From Vallitalea pronyensis (GTDB taxonomy: Bacteria; Bacillota; Clostridia; Lachnospirales; Vallitaleaceae): a DNA stretch of 64,000 bases. Location of the stretch: the NCBI RefSeq assembly GCF_018141445.1, contig NZ_CP058649.1:2065001-2129000 (forward strand). The letters are read 5' to 3'. The position numbers and the translations under genes were made by a program. The notes under the pieces are model-generated. The model saw only the letters and a program-made list of their open reading frames with translations. It did not search any database and was not told the origin of the DNA. This document shows, one piece after another, positions 34,362 through 44,049 of this stretch. Numbering within the stretch: the first letter of the stretch is position 1; every line of letters begins with the position of its first letter.

Positions 34362-35892
34362 TAATACCTATTTTACAGTGATATTTATTGATGATGAACC
34401 CCTTGTTCTAGAAGGACTTGAGACAATGATTCAGTGGGAAGATTATGGTTTTAAAATTGGTGGTGCATTCCATCAAGTGACAGAGGCTTTTTGGTACATC
34501 CAAGAAAACAAACCAGACTTTATTATTACGGATATTCATATGCCCATTTATAATGGTCTACAGCTTATTGAAAAAATACAAGGTTTTAATCCTGACGCAG
34601 AGATTATCGTATTAAGCGGTTTCAAAGACTTTGATTATGCAAGAAAAGCAATGGCATTGAAAGTCATGCAATATCTGGTAAAACCATTGTTTGATGATGA
34701 TTTAATCCCCCTTGTACAAGCCGTGTACAGGAGACTTAAACATAAAAAAAATACTAGGCAGGTAAGTGAACTCTCCATAGAAGAGTTATTAAAATACCAC
34801 CTGCTGTCTTCGATTAGCAAAACAGAAATAGCATTTTCTAAACATCTCAATGGATTTTATGCCCAATATCCCATTAACGGCATGTGGCAATATATTCACC
34901 TAGAAGTACATAAAGACAAGATTCTGCCACTTGGTGTAGTAGCTCAATACATCTACCATCTGGGATGGCATCAACCCTGTATACTTGTCGATTTATCGCC
35001 CCATACACGAGGTATATGTGTGTCCCTAGATGACCAACAAGATAGCATGATATTATTTGAGGGGCTTAGTAAATGGTTGCAAAAGATAGACAGTAAGGTG
35101 AAGATGGCATCAGGTAAACCTGTCAAGGGGCTGGTAAGCATATTGGAATCTTATGATGTTGCTGTTGAGTGTTGTAAGTATATTTACCACAAGAGTGCTC
35201 ATAAATGCGTCCCTTATGATAAGATAGGCCACAAAATAGAGAATACCGTTAACCATCAAATCATAAAGGATCAATTATTACAGGCGATAGAAGGTCAACG
35301 AGATGAGGAGCTGGGCCATGTTGTAGACATGCTCTTCTTACTGTTTGAAGAACAACATCTATCCCTCATCTCAGCTAAAAAAGTGGTGTTAAATATTTAC
35401 TTTGATTTAATCGATATGCTATTGCAAAGAAGTGCCATATGTGCTCAAAAGATGACGAAGCTTCAAGTAGCATCCCTCCATGAAGAGGTGGATATGGAAG
35501 GGTTATATGTATTTTTGGAACAGGGGATCCATACCATCTATGATGCAGTTCATCACATGATCAGATCCTCACAACATGATGAGATAGCTGCTATTGAAGC
35601 CTACATTGAAGCACATATATCTGAGACCATCACCCTTAAAAAGCTAGCAAGTATGTTCTATATGCATCCTAATTATTTGGGTCAGAAATGTAAGAAACAT
35701 TGGGGAATGGGCTTCTCGGCATATCTCAATCAATACCGTATTAAAAAATCCATGTTACTTATGAAAGAGACAACAGATAGTATTCAAGAGATTTCCAAGC
35801 AGGTAGGGTATAAAAATTATGCTCATTATCTTTATTATTTTAAAAAGGTTGTCCATGTAACACCATATGTTTATCGTCGTTCCATAAACTAA
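34354..35892 (+). CDS. YesN-type response regulator (REC + AraC HTH), second copy
   Basis: A 512-residue regulator with the same layout as the copy at 31018. FIDDEPLVLEGL, phospho-acceptor Asp60 in TDIHMPIYNG, LSGFKDF and LVKPL mark the receiver; the AraC helix-turn-helix pair is at about residues 410-510 (TLKKLASMFYMHPNYLGQKCK, IQEISKQVGYKNYAHYLYYFKK). The middle part differs strongly from the first copy. Since all phosphorylation residues are kept in both, the single YesM could signal to both, or each may answer to another kinase. It begins inside the kinase gene, so it is made from the same mRNA. Confidence 0.92.
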   Translation: MVDNTYFTVIFIDDEPLVLEGLETMIQWEDYGFKIGGAFHQVTEAFWYIQENKPDFIITDIHMPIYNGLQLIEKIQGFNPDAEIIVLSGFKDFDYARKAMALKVMQYLVKPLFDDDLIPLVQAVYRRLKHKKNTRQVSELSIEELLKYHLLSSISKTEIAFSKHLNGFYAQYPINGMWQYIHLEVHKDKILPLGVVAQYIYHLGWHQPCILVDLSPHTRGICVSLDDQQDSMILFEGLSKWLQKIDSKVKMASGKPVKGLVSILESYDVAVECCKYIYHKSAHKCVPYDKIGHKIENTVNHQIIKDQLLQAIEGQRDEELGHVVDMLFLLFEEQHLSLISAKKVVLNIYFDLIDMLLQRSAICAQKMTKLQVASLHEEVDMEGLYVFLEQGIHTIYDAVHHMIRSSQHDEIAAIEAYIEAHISETITLKKLASMFYMHPNYLGQKCKKHWGMGFSAYLNQYRIKKSMLLMKETTDSIQEISKQVGYKNYAHYLYYFKKVVHVTPYVYRRSIN

Positions 35893-35900
35893 TATTTTTA

Positions 35901-35953
35901 GGGGTTAACCTTTGGTTTGATCAATTGTTGAGACATGTTGTGAAATCTATAAT
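35901..35953 (+). promoter_or_regulatory. Promoter and shared upstream element of the importer operon
   Basis: TATAAT is at 35948-35953 with TTGTTG (35925-35930) 17 bases upstream. GGGGTTAACCTTTG starts at 35901 and repeats the element at 28139 at the same distance from the -10 box. The weak -35 box fits a promoter that needs an activator such as YesN. Confidence 0.6.
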
Positions 35954-36002
35954 GGACTTGTAATCCAACATAAACAAGAAAACGTTGAGGAGGGAAAGTT
36001 CC

Positions 36003-37703
36003 ATGAATGTAAAAAAAAGAGTATTAAGCATGGTAGCAATCATGATGGTGTTAGCCATAACCATGACAGGCTGTGGTGGTAAAAAGGAAGTGGATACAAG
36101 TCATTTGGGAAATGCAAATGGAGATAACCAGACAGGTGATACGGATGCATCTGCTAAGAACGCAGCACCCATTACATATAGCGTTTTTATTGGTGCACCG
36201 GATCAACAATTGACAAAAAACAATAAGATCATGGCATTGATTGAAGAGCGTTTTGGTGTGACCTTTGAGTTCGAATATTTAGTGGGTGACTTAGACCAAA
36301 AAACAGGTGTTATGATTGCATCAGGAGAATACCCGGATATTATTGTTTCAAACAATACCCAGGATTTTATCAATGCAGGTGCCTATAGACCCCTTGAAGA
36401 ATATATGTCCAAAGATAAAACACCTCATTTATACAGTCATTTTGAGCCATATATGAATAAGATAAAAGCGGATGATGGCCATATATACGTTTTACCTAAT
36501 TATGGCAGGTACTATAACGACTATATTATTACAGATTATGTGGGACCAGCCTTTTGGATTCAAAAAGAAGTGCTAAAGGAATTCAACTACCCAGAAGTAA
36601 AAACATTGGACGCCTATTTTGACCTCATTGAGGCTTATATGGATAAATATCCAGAAATTGACGGACAGCCTACCATAGGTTTTGAAGCGCTTTCTTTTGA
36701 CTGGCGTTCCTTTTGCTTAAAGAATCCTCCTGCTCAATTATCCGGATACCCAAATGATGGCGGGGTTGTTGTGGATCCTGAAACCCATGTAGCAGAGGTG
36801 TTTTGCAATACCGATAAAGCAAAGCCTTATTATAAAAAGTTAAACGAAGCCTATAACAAGGGGATTATCAAAGCAGACACATTTATTCAAAACTACGATG
36901 AGTACTTGGCACGATTATCAACAGGTGCTGTTCTAGGTATGTTTGATCAGGGATGGCAGTTTGCAGCAGCAAGAGATTCCCTCATTGCACAAGGTAAAAT
37001 TGAAAGAACATGGGCACCTTTAGCCATTACCTATGATGAAAGCATCACCCCTTATTATTTAGATCGAGGTGCATTAAACATTGACCGAGGTTTTGGTATT
37101 TCCAACCAGTGTAAAGACCCTGAACGCTTTATTCAATTGGTGGATGCACTGCTGACTGAAGATTGGCAGAAAATCCTGTCTTGGGGGATTGAAGGAGAAG
37201 ACTATATGGTAGATGAAAAGGGGATGTTCTATCGTACAGAGGAACAACGCCTTAATCAAGAGGATACAGCTTGGAAGTTAGCCAATAAGGGGGGACAATT
37301 CTTTGAACAGTTACCTAAATTAGAAGGAACCTTTAGTGATGGCAACGCTTTCTCACCAGGCTCACAGCCTTATGAATATCGTAGTGCCCTAAAAGAAATT
37401 GATATTGAATTATTAGACGCTTATGGCGTGGACTATATCTCAGAACTATTAGGAAGGGCCCCAGAAAATAGAAAAGACTACCCAGCTTGGCAGATACCCC
37501 TAGGTGATGGTACCGATGCTGCGGTGGCAGAACAGCAATTACATGAAACACAACTCCGATACATCCCTCAGTTAATCCTAGGATCACCAGACAAATTTGA
37601 TAGTGGGTGGGAGGATTATCTGGATAAGTTCAAGTCCATTGATATAAAAGCCTATGAAAGTCGTATTAATGAAGGTATACAAGAGCGACTTAAGGAATGG
37701 TAA
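36003..37703 (+). CDS. Lipoprotein oligosaccharide-binding protein (YtcQ/LplA type, CUT1)
   Basis: A 566-residue lipoprotein (VLSMVAIMMVLAITMTGC, lipobox MTGC). It has the long type-II binding-protein form of the YtcQ/LplA group (over 500 residues), with NKIMALIEERFGVTFEFEY, ASGEYPDIIVSN and YRPLEEYM in the N-terminal lobe. Such receptors serve importers of pectin- or plant-derived oligosaccharides and other glycans in Firmicutes. ATG 36003 with AGGAGGG 8 bases upstream is chosen over a TTG at 35985. Two permease genes follow. No ATPase gene is present; importers of this class usually share a common MsmX-type ATPase encoded elsewhere. Confidence 0.92.
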   Translation: MNVKKRVLSMVAIMMVLAITMTGCGGKKEVDTSHLGNANGDNQTGDTDASAKNAAPITYSVFIGAPDQQLTKNNKIMALIEERFGVTFEFEYLVGDLDQKTGVMIASGEYPDIIVSNNTQDFINAGAYRPLEEYMSKDKTPHLYSHFEPYMNKIKADDGHIYVLPNYGRYYNDYIITDYVGPAFWIQKEVLKEFNYPEVKTLDAYFDLIEAYMDKYPEIDGQPTIGFEALSFDWRSFCLKNPPAQLSGYPNDGGVVVDPETHVAEVFCNTDKAKPYYKKLNEAYNKGIIKADTFIQNYDEYLARLSTGAVLGMFDQGWQFAAARDSLIAQGKIERTWAPLAITYDESITPYYLDRGALNIDRGFGISNQCKDPERFIQLVDALLTEDWQKILSWGIEGEDYMVDEKGMFYRTEEQRLNQEDTAWKLANKGGQFFEQLPKLEGTFSDGNAFSPGSQPYEYRSALKEIDIELLDAYGVDYISELLGRAPENRKDYPAWQIPLGDGTDAAVAEQQLHETQLRYIPQLILGSPDKFDSGWEDYLDKFKSIDIKAYESRINEGIQERLKEW

Positions 37704-37761
37704 CACTTGCATGATTGACAGATGAAATGAAAGAGGCAATGGGAGAGTTAGGAGAGATGAC

Positions 37762-38739
37762 ATGAAAAATGAAATCATGGGTTCGGTGGTAGAAGATCAA
37801 GTAAAGAAGAAACACCTGAGAAAAAAACATCATCGCATCACCTGGAAGCAAATAAAAAAGCAAAAAGAATTTATGCTCATATCCATACCGTTTTTAGTCT
37901 ACATTATCATATTTTCTTATTTGCCCTTATGGGGCTGGCTCATGGCATTTCAGAATTACCGACCAGGTAAAGCACTGACCGAACAAGTATGGGTGGGCTT
38001 GAAGCAATTCCGATTATTATTTTTAGATGAAAGGTTTTTAAGAGTCCTTAGAAACACTCTTGCTATGAGTACCATTAACCTTATATTAGGCTTTACTACC
38101 GCTATTATTCTGGCTCTGTTGCTGAATGAAATTAAGCATCGGTTATTCAAGCGCAGTGTACAAACCATATCCTATTTGCCTCATTTCTTATCCTGGGTTA
38201 TTGCGGCAGGGATTGTATCCATGGTACTTGGTTCACAGGGTATTGTTAATGTTGTCTTAATGGAACTAAACATTGTAAAAGAGCCTGTGCTGTGGTTAAG
38301 TGAAGGAAAATATTTTTGGGGTATTGTAGGGATATCTACTGTATGGAAGGAGTTAGGGTGGAATACCATTATCTACCTAGCAGCCATGTCTGCCATTAAT
38401 CCAGCTCTATATGAAGCGGCTGAAGTGGATGGAGCAGGCAGGTTTAAAAAAATGTGGCACATTACATTACCCGGTATTCGGCCAACCATTGTTATACTAC
38501 TCATCTTAAGTATTGGTCGAATATTAGAGGCAGGCCTGGAAGTACAATACTTATTGGGTAGAGGTATGACCATGGATTGGGCCGAAACCATTGATTTATT
38601 TGCCCTTAACTATGGTATTAAAATCGGCAACTATTCCCTTGCAACAGCTGCTGGTATATTTAAAAGTTTAGTGAGCGTAATCCTGATTTTTGGTGCAAAC
38701 AATATGGCCAAAAGACTTGGGCAGGAAAGGTTAATATAG
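37762..38739 (+). CDS. Oligosaccharide ABC transporter permease (LplB type)
   Basis: A 325-residue membrane protein with six predicted helices after a basic N-terminus (KKKHLRKKHHRITWKQIKKQKEF). The ATPase-contact loop EAAEVDGAGRFKKMWHITLPGIRPT is the EAA motif of binding-protein-dependent permeases. FSYLPLWGWLMAFQNYRPG is characteristic of the LplB subgroup. AGGAGAG precedes ATG 37762. It forms the translocation pore together with the next gene, 8 bases downstream. Confidence 0.93.
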   Translation: MKNEIMGSVVEDQVKKKHLRKKHHRITWKQIKKQKEFMLISIPFLVYIIIFSYLPLWGWLMAFQNYRPGKALTEQVWVGLKQFRLLFLDERFLRVLRNTLAMSTINLILGFTTAIILALLLNEIKHRLFKRSVQTISYLPHFLSWVIAAGIVSMVLGSQGIVNVVLMELNIVKEPVLWLSEGKYFWGIVGISTVWKELGWNTIIYLAAMSAINPALYEAAEVDGAGRFKKMWHITLPGIRPTIVILLILSIGRILEAGLEVQYLLGRGMTMDWAETIDLFALNYGIKIGNYSLATAAGIFKSLVSVILIFGANNMAKRLGQERLI

Positions 38740-38747
38740 GTGATCTC

Positions 38748-39668
38748 ATGGTTGTATTAGGTAGAAATAAAAAAATCAAAATGGGAGATGTGGTATTTAA
38801 TGTGTTCAACTACACAGGTATGCTCTTCCTTTGTATCGTCACATTGTATCCTTTCATCAATACTATTGCCATATCTTTTAATGCAGGTATTGATACCATA
38901 AGAGGTGGTATTCACCTATGGCCTAGAGTATGGACCATCGAAAATTATCGCGCTGTATTTGCGTCAGGCACCATTTATAGAGCATTTGGTGTGTCCATAG
39001 CAAGAACGGTGTTGTCCGTTGGCTTTGGGATTTTTCTCACCACGTTAATTGCTTACGTGTTAAGCCGAAAAGAATTTATATTTAGAAAGCACTTAACCAT
39101 GATCTTTGTCTTTACCATGTATTTTAATGCGGGGTTAATACCTGTATTCTTTCTTATTAGGGGATTAGGATTAATCAATAATTTCCTCGTTTACGTTATT
39201 CCTGGGTTAGTGAATGCCTTTAATATGATTGTTATTCGTACGTACATATTAGGTTTACCGGATTCCATGGTAGAAAGTGCTCGGATAGATGGTGCTTCAG
39301 AATTCAAGATTTTTTTAAGTATTATTATACCTCTCTGTAAGCCGGTTCTTGCAACCATTGCTTTATTTATAGCCGTTGGTTCTTGGAATCAATGGTTTGA
39401 TACGTTTTTATACGCATCCTCCAAGCAAGAATTATCCACCTTGCAATATGAATTGATGAAGCTATTATCCTCATCCCTTAGAAACAGTTCCAATGCATCC
39501 ATGGCATCGGGTGGTGTGAACGTCAATGAAGCGGCAAAAAACATGGTAACACCCATGTCCATTCGGGCAGCCATTACCATTGTTGCAGCTGTACCGATTC
39601 TGGTCGTTTATCCATTTCTTCAAAAACATTTTGTAAAGGGCTTGGTCATTGGTTCCGTTAAAGAATAA
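38748..39668 (+). CDS. Oligosaccharide ABC transporter permease (YtcP type)
   Basis: A 306-residue membrane protein with six helices. The EAA loop reads ESARIDGASEFKIFLSIIIPLCKP, and the start region (VFNYTGMLFLCIVTLYPFINTIAISFN) plus the C-terminal GLVIGSVKE are typical of YtcP. It is the second half of the heterodimeric pore. TAGGTGAT directly upstream overlaps the stop of the first permease. The operon ends with a hairpin shortly after. Confidence 0.93.
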   Translation: MVVLGRNKKIKMGDVVFNVFNYTGMLFLCIVTLYPFINTIAISFNAGIDTIRGGIHLWPRVWTIENYRAVFASGTIYRAFGVSIARTVLSVGFGIFLTTLIAYVLSRKEFIFRKHLTMIFVFTMYFNAGLIPVFFLIRGLGLINNFLVYVIPGLVNAFNMIVIRTYILGLPDSMVESARIDGASEFKIFLSIIIPLCKPVLATIALFIAVGSWNQWFDTFLYASSKQELSTLQYELMKLLSSSLRNSSNASMASGGVNVNEAAKNMVTPMSIRAAITIVAAVPILVVYPFLQKHFVKGLVIGSVKE

Positions 39669-39689
39669 TCACCATTAATAGAATTCATT

Positions 39690-39725
39690 GAGGCTGTCTC
39701 ATGATTTATGAGGCGGTCATTTTTT
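39690..39725 (+). terminator. Terminator of the importer operon (GGCTGTCT family, imperfect)
   Basis: GAGGCTGTCTCAT and ATGAGGCGGTC form an imperfect stem around a short loop, followed by six T (39720-39725). Confidence 0.65.
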
Positions 39726-39840
39726 GTCTTAAAATAAATTCTTAATTTAACACAATAAGATAGGAGTATTCTCCTTTGTGCTAAGGAGACTTTCCTAATG
39801 GACAACTTGCATAAGACGCTACCTAGTTCCTTGAATCTCG
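39726..39840 (+). repeat. Dispersed repeat, copy 2 (after a terminator T-run)
   Basis: It aligns with 5734-5849 and 54263-54392. Blocks seen: ATAGGAGTATTCTCC, GTGCTAAGGAGACTTTCCTAATGGACAAC, TAAGACGCTACC (all part of one continuous stretch), ending at CTTGAATCTCG. The element begins at the base after the T-run of the preceding terminator, in the same orientation as the other copies. It contains small hairpins (GGAG/CTCC, TCCTT/AAGGA). Confidence 0.6.
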
Positions 39841-40101
39841 TTTTTTTATCAAATTTTGGTATAATAGAAGGTATCATGCATTGTCATCTAGAATATTACA
39901 AAGTAAATAGTTTTTTAAGATAATCAGTCTAGGTTAAGGGTAACCTGTTTTATAAAAAATCGTCTGTTGGGGTTACTTATAATAATAGGGTCACGTGGCA
40001 TCGTATACTTTTTTCATGGATGTTTATACTAAGAACAAGAAAATTCTGGTTAATCATGGCGCACAATAGGCACAAATAGGTATTGGAGGAGATGAAATAA
40101 G
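39841..40101 (+). other. Intergenic region upstream of the RND operon
   Basis: About 260 bases with several TATAAT-like boxes (39860-39865, 39978-39983) but no -35 box at a good distance. I see no gene, no clear riboswitch and no second copy of the shared YesN element, although TTGGGGTTACTTATAATAAT (39968-39987) is loosely similar. Confidence 0.4.
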
Positions 40102-40989
40102 ATGAAAATAAAAAAGTACGTATATAAGTTCATCATCAGCATAAGTGTTATACTGTTATTGGCGGGATGCAGCCTAATACCTAAGGAAACGACTAAGACC
40201 AAAGCCATAGTACGTCCTGTCCAAGTCACACAGATGAAAAAAGAAATAAAAGATATAAGCTTAAGCTATCTTGGTGTGGTAATCATTCATGATGAGCGGT
40301 TTATCTTTTCTGAACAAGAAGGTAAGGTTACAACCATTCATAAACCTGTAGGGCAACCTGTTAATAAAGATGAAAAAATCCTAAGTCTTAACAGCCTTGA
40401 GGAGGATGACCGTACGATTTTAAGTGATAGCCAGGGGGTAATCCAATCGATCTTGGTTAATGAAGAGGATACAGTGGATGTAGGCGACCCAGTTGGTATT
40501 TTAAATGTTTATAATCACCGTATTACCTTGGGCATAACAGCTGATGACGTGAAAAAGATTAAAGTGGGTACACAAGCAACCATGAAGATAGGCCAACAAG
40601 AGACCGAGGGCAGGGTCTGTTTGATAAGCCCCTATCCCGATGAAACAACACGGACATTTGCTTGTCAAATTGAGATGAAAGACACCTATGAACAGGATGA
40701 TTACATGGTTGGTAATATGGCTGAGGTGAAGTTAATACTTGGTCAAGAAGAGGGATTGTATCTTGATATGAACCATGTGTCCATTGATGCGTCACCCTTC
40801 GTTTATCTTGTAGATGCTGAGAATCGGGTTCAGATTCAACCTGTGACCATAGAAGGTCATGGTGAGCACTATATAAAGGTAAAAGGCTTGCAAGAAGGCG
40901 ACCAAGTCATCCGTTCTGGCAGAGTCTCTTTAAAGGAAGGTCAGCAAGTCAAAATAGTTGACGATGAGGGAGTGGGCACCCATGAATAG
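40102..40989 (+). CDS. RND efflux periplasmic-adaptor-type lipoprotein (HlyD/MFP family)
   Basis: A 295-residue lipoprotein (SISVILLLAGC). It has the biotinyl-lipoyl hairpin of membrane-fusion proteins (FSEQEGKVTTIHKPVGQPVNKDEKILSL and DSQGVIQSILVNEEDTVDVGDPVGIL), a beta-barrel part and a C-terminal membrane-proximal part (VKGLQEGDQVIRSG). The helical hairpin between the lipoyl halves is nearly absent, as expected in a Gram-positive cell without an outer-membrane channel. It overlaps the RND pump gene by 8 bases and is its partner. Confidence 0.88.
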   Translation: MKIKKYVYKFIISISVILLLAGCSLIPKETTKTKAIVRPVQVTQMKKEIKDISLSYLGVVIIHDERFIFSEQEGKVTTIHKPVGQPVNKDEKILSLNSLEEDDRTILSDSQGVIQSILVNEEDTVDVGDPVGILNVYNHRITLGITADDVKKIKVGTQATMKIGQQETEGRVCLISPYPDETTRTFACQIEMKDTYEQDDYMVGNMAEVKLILGQEEGLYLDMNHVSIDASPFVYLVDAENRVQIQPVTIEGHGEHYIKVKGLQEGDQVIRSGRVSLKEGQQVKIVDDEGVGTHE

Positions 40990-43900
40990 AATCATTCAAT
41001 ATGCCATAAAAGAGCGAAAAACAACGTTACTTATTGCAGTTGCGCTCATTGTCTATGGGTTATATAATTATTATTTACTACCCAAACAGGAAAATCCAGA
41101 TACCACATCACCAGCAGCTGTTATTACCACCGTTTTTCCAGGTGCTTCTGCTGTTGAAGTGGAGGAACAGGTTACTAAAATTGTAGAAGAAGAAGCCATG
41201 GCCTTAGAAGGGGTAGACAGTATTGAATCCATTTCCAATAACAACGTATCCATTGTCATTGTGAAGCTTAAAACAGAAGCGGATAGTGCCAAGCAGTGGG
41301 AAGAACTTGAGCGGCTTATGCGTAACATGGACAGCCAATTACCTCTTGGCGTAAAGAAGCCCGCCATTGAAACGGATTTAATTAACTCAGCAGGATTTAT
41401 TATAAGCTTATCAGATGGGTTCTATAGTCAATTAGAACAACATGCAATCGATTTAAAGCAACAATTACAGATGGTTAAAGGTGTTAGAAAAGTAACCATA
41501 CAAGGTATGCGAGAAAAACAAGTCATGATTGACATAGACTACTCTCTGCTGAATCAGTATGATTTATCCATGGAAGACATAAGGGATCTCCTTATAGCTC
41601 AGAACCTTAATATACCTGCCGGTTATCTTCAAGATTCTGGCAATGTAGCTGTAAACGTGAAAGGTAAGTTTGAATCACTAGATGAGATTGGAGACTTAAT
41701 CCTAACCGTATCAAAAGACACAGGCGCTATGGTTCAACTAAAAGATATCGCTAAAATCAGCATGGAGCATAAAGAAGATGAACGACAGTATCGTCATAAT
41801 GGACAAGATGCTATATTAATAACTGGGTACTTTGAAGAAAACAAAAATGTCATTCATATTGGTGATGACGTAAAAAAAGCTATCGGTGATTATCAAGACA
41901 CCATGGCGGATGAAACGGCACTTCATGACGTATTGTTTCAACCAGAAGAAGTGGGCAATGCGGTTAATGATTTTATCATAAGCTTATTACAGGGTATGCT
42001 CTTTGTCCTGATCGTAGTTTTTATAGGTGTTGGTATACGTAACGCCCTCATTATTGCCATGTCCATACCTTTGTCCATTTGCATCACTTTAATTGTTATG
42101 AAACTAACAGGTATCCATATTGAACAGATGTCCATATCGGGACTGATTGTTGCACTCGGTATACTGGTGGATAATTCCATTGTCATCAGTGATGCCATTC
42201 AAGTGAAGTTAAACGAAGGCTTAGAGAAGAAAGAGGCAGCTTTTAGAGGGGCTCGTGAACAGTTAGTACCCGTACTGACCTCCACCTTAACCACCTTAGC
42301 TGCTTTTGCAGCTATTACAACCCTTCCTGGGTCAGCAGGGGAATTTGTGAAGAGTTTGCCACAAGTTGTGTTTATATCCTTATCTGCTTCCTATGTTGTC
42401 GCCATGTTGATAACACCAGCTCTTGGAAGCCTATTTTTTAAAGCACGAGGTCCCATAGATCATCAAAAAAGACATCGGATACGACGCTTTTTTCATTATA
42501 TCTTGATAAGGAGTTTTAAACATAAGATTATAACGACAATCAGTAGTTTTGCTTTGCTTGGACTAGCCGTTTTAGCAGCTCTTACCTTAGAAATTGATTT
42601 GTTTCCCTATGCGGATAAAGACCTAATGTATGTGGACCTCCAAGGAGAAGTGAAAGGTGATACCGCCAAAACAAAAACTTATGTAGAGGTGGTAGAAGGT
42701 ATATTGGCAGAAGAAGAAGCCATCACAACATATACATCATCCATAGGTGGTTCATTACCCAAATTCTATATAACGGTCAACCCTTTGGCTTCTACTGCAG
42801 ATATGGGGCAGATTTTATTTCGGGTGGATTTAAAAAAGAGTGTATTTAGTAATCAGAATGATTATATGATCTATCTTCAAGATAAGTTAAACCATGCACT
42901 CTATCAAGGGGTTGCAACCGTTAATCAGTTAGAACTAACAGAAAGTGGCTCAGACTTTAAAGTGGTTATTGCTGGAGAAGACATGGATACTTTAAAGGGG
43001 TTAGCAGATGAGGTGGAGAAAAAATTACTGGAGACACCAGGTACCATTAATGTTCAGAGCAATAGTGTCGGCAAAGTCTACGCCTATCAAGTTGACATTG
43101 ACTCTGCCATGGCAACAACATTTGGCTTAACGAAATACGATATTCAGAATCAGTTGAATCTATCTTTATATGGTTCATCACCTACCACGTTGCAACTTAA
43201 CAACACGACCTATGATATTTGGTTAAAAACTAATGCTTCAACCATCAAGGATATAGAAAACCTTCGCATAAAATCAAGAATAACAGGCAATAAAACCCTT
43301 TTAAAACAAGTGGCACATACACGATTAGAAGACAACCTTCCAACCATTAATCGTTTAGATGGGAGACGTGCTATTACCGTTGAAACCAATGTGATATCCG
43401 GTTACAGTGTCCTTGAAATAGGCAATGAAGTGGAAGCATTAATTGAGGATTATCCTGATAAAGAGGGGCTTCAAGTAAAATATTTTGGGCAAAAAGAAAC
43501 CATGGACAACTATTTAAGTGGATTAGATGTGGCTGCTCTATTTTCATTAGCTATTATCTACATCATATTGTTATTACAATTTAATTCCTATAAACAACCT
43601 TTTGTGATTTTGATCACGGTGCCTTTATCGTTAATTGGTTCTATTCTTATCTTTGTTTTATTTGATATTAAGGTAACCTTTACAGTGTTACTAGGACTCA
43701 TTAGTTTAATCGGTATTGTGGTTAATAATGCTATTCTATTAATCGAATACATGAATCGTGCTAGAGCATCAGGTAGTGCCTTAGAAGAGGCCTGTATGGA
43801 GTCAGTGGACAAGCGCTTTCGACCGATTATGCTCAGTACGGTAACGACGGTTATGGGCTTAGTACCCCTAGCATTATCAGGCAGTTCATTTTTCAGCCCA

Positions 43901-43993
43901 ATGGCCATTGCTTTAATGGGAGGGTTGATGGTATCTACGGTATTGACCCTTGTGATTATTCCTGTGGTCTATGCGTTGGTAGAAAAAGAATAA
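40982..43993 (+). CDS. RND-superfamily efflux pump (AcrB/HAE type)
   Basis: A 1003-residue inner-membrane pump with the two-fold RND layout: helix 1 at about residues 14-33, a large extracellular loop, helices 2-6, helix 7, second loop and helices 8-12. PKQENPDTTSPAAVITTVFPGAS, GLIVALGILVDNSIV (helix 4, with the proton-relay Asp) and GLISLIGIVVNNAILLIEY (helix 10) are typical. The second helix-4 Asp of the D-D pair is Asn (VDN), and helix 10 carries N-N; this is common in Firmicute RND proteins of unknown substrate. Drug or lipid export is plausible. Start 40982 has GAGGGAG upstream. Confidence 0.92.
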   Translation: MNRIIQYAIKERKTTLLIAVALIVYGLYNYYLLPKQENPDTTSPAAVITTVFPGASAVEVEEQVTKIVEEEAMALEGVDSIESISNNNVSIVIVKLKTEADSAKQWEELERLMRNMDSQLPLGVKKPAIETDLINSAGFIISLSDGFYSQLEQHAIDLKQQLQMVKGVRKVTIQGMREKQVMIDIDYSLLNQYDLSMEDIRDLLIAQNLNIPAGYLQDSGNVAVNVKGKFESLDEIGDLILTVSKDTGAMVQLKDIAKISMEHKEDERQYRHNGQDAILITGYFEENKNVIHIGDDVKKAIGDYQDTMADETALHDVLFQPEEVGNAVNDFIISLLQGMLFVLIVVFIGVGIRNALIIAMSIPLSICITLIVMKLTGIHIEQMSISGLIVALGILVDNSIVISDAIQVKLNEGLEKKEAAFRGAREQLVPVLTSTLTTLAAFAAITTLPGSAGEFVKSLPQVVFISLSASYVVAMLITPALGSLFFKARGPIDHQKRHRIRRFFHYILIRSFKHKIITTISSFALLGLAVLAALTLEIDLFPYADKDLMYVDLQGEVKGDTAKTKTYVEVVEGILAEEEAITTYTSSIGGSLPKFYITVNPLASTADMGQILFRVDLKKSVFSNQNDYMIYLQDKLNHALYQGVATVNQLELTESGSDFKVVIAGEDMDTLKGLADEVEKKLLETPGTINVQSNSVGKVYAYQVDIDSAMATTFGLTKYDIQNQLNLSLYGSSPTTLQLNNTTYDIWLKTNASTIKDIENLRIKSRITGNKTLLKQVAHTRLEDNLPTINRLDGRRAITVETNVISGYSVLEIGNEVEALIEDYPDKEGLQVKYFGQKETMDNYLSGLDVAALFSLAIIYIILLLQFNSYKQPFVILITVPLSLIGSILIFVLFDIKVTFTVLLGLISLIGIVVNNAILLIEYMNRARASGSALEEACMESVDKRFRPIMLSTVTTVMGLVPLALSGSSFFSPMAIALMGGLMVSTVLTLVIIPVVYALVEKE

Positions 43994-44049
43994 ACAGCAT
44001 TGAAACAAGAAACTGTAAATGAAAATTTTATCCTAAGGAGAATGTAGAA

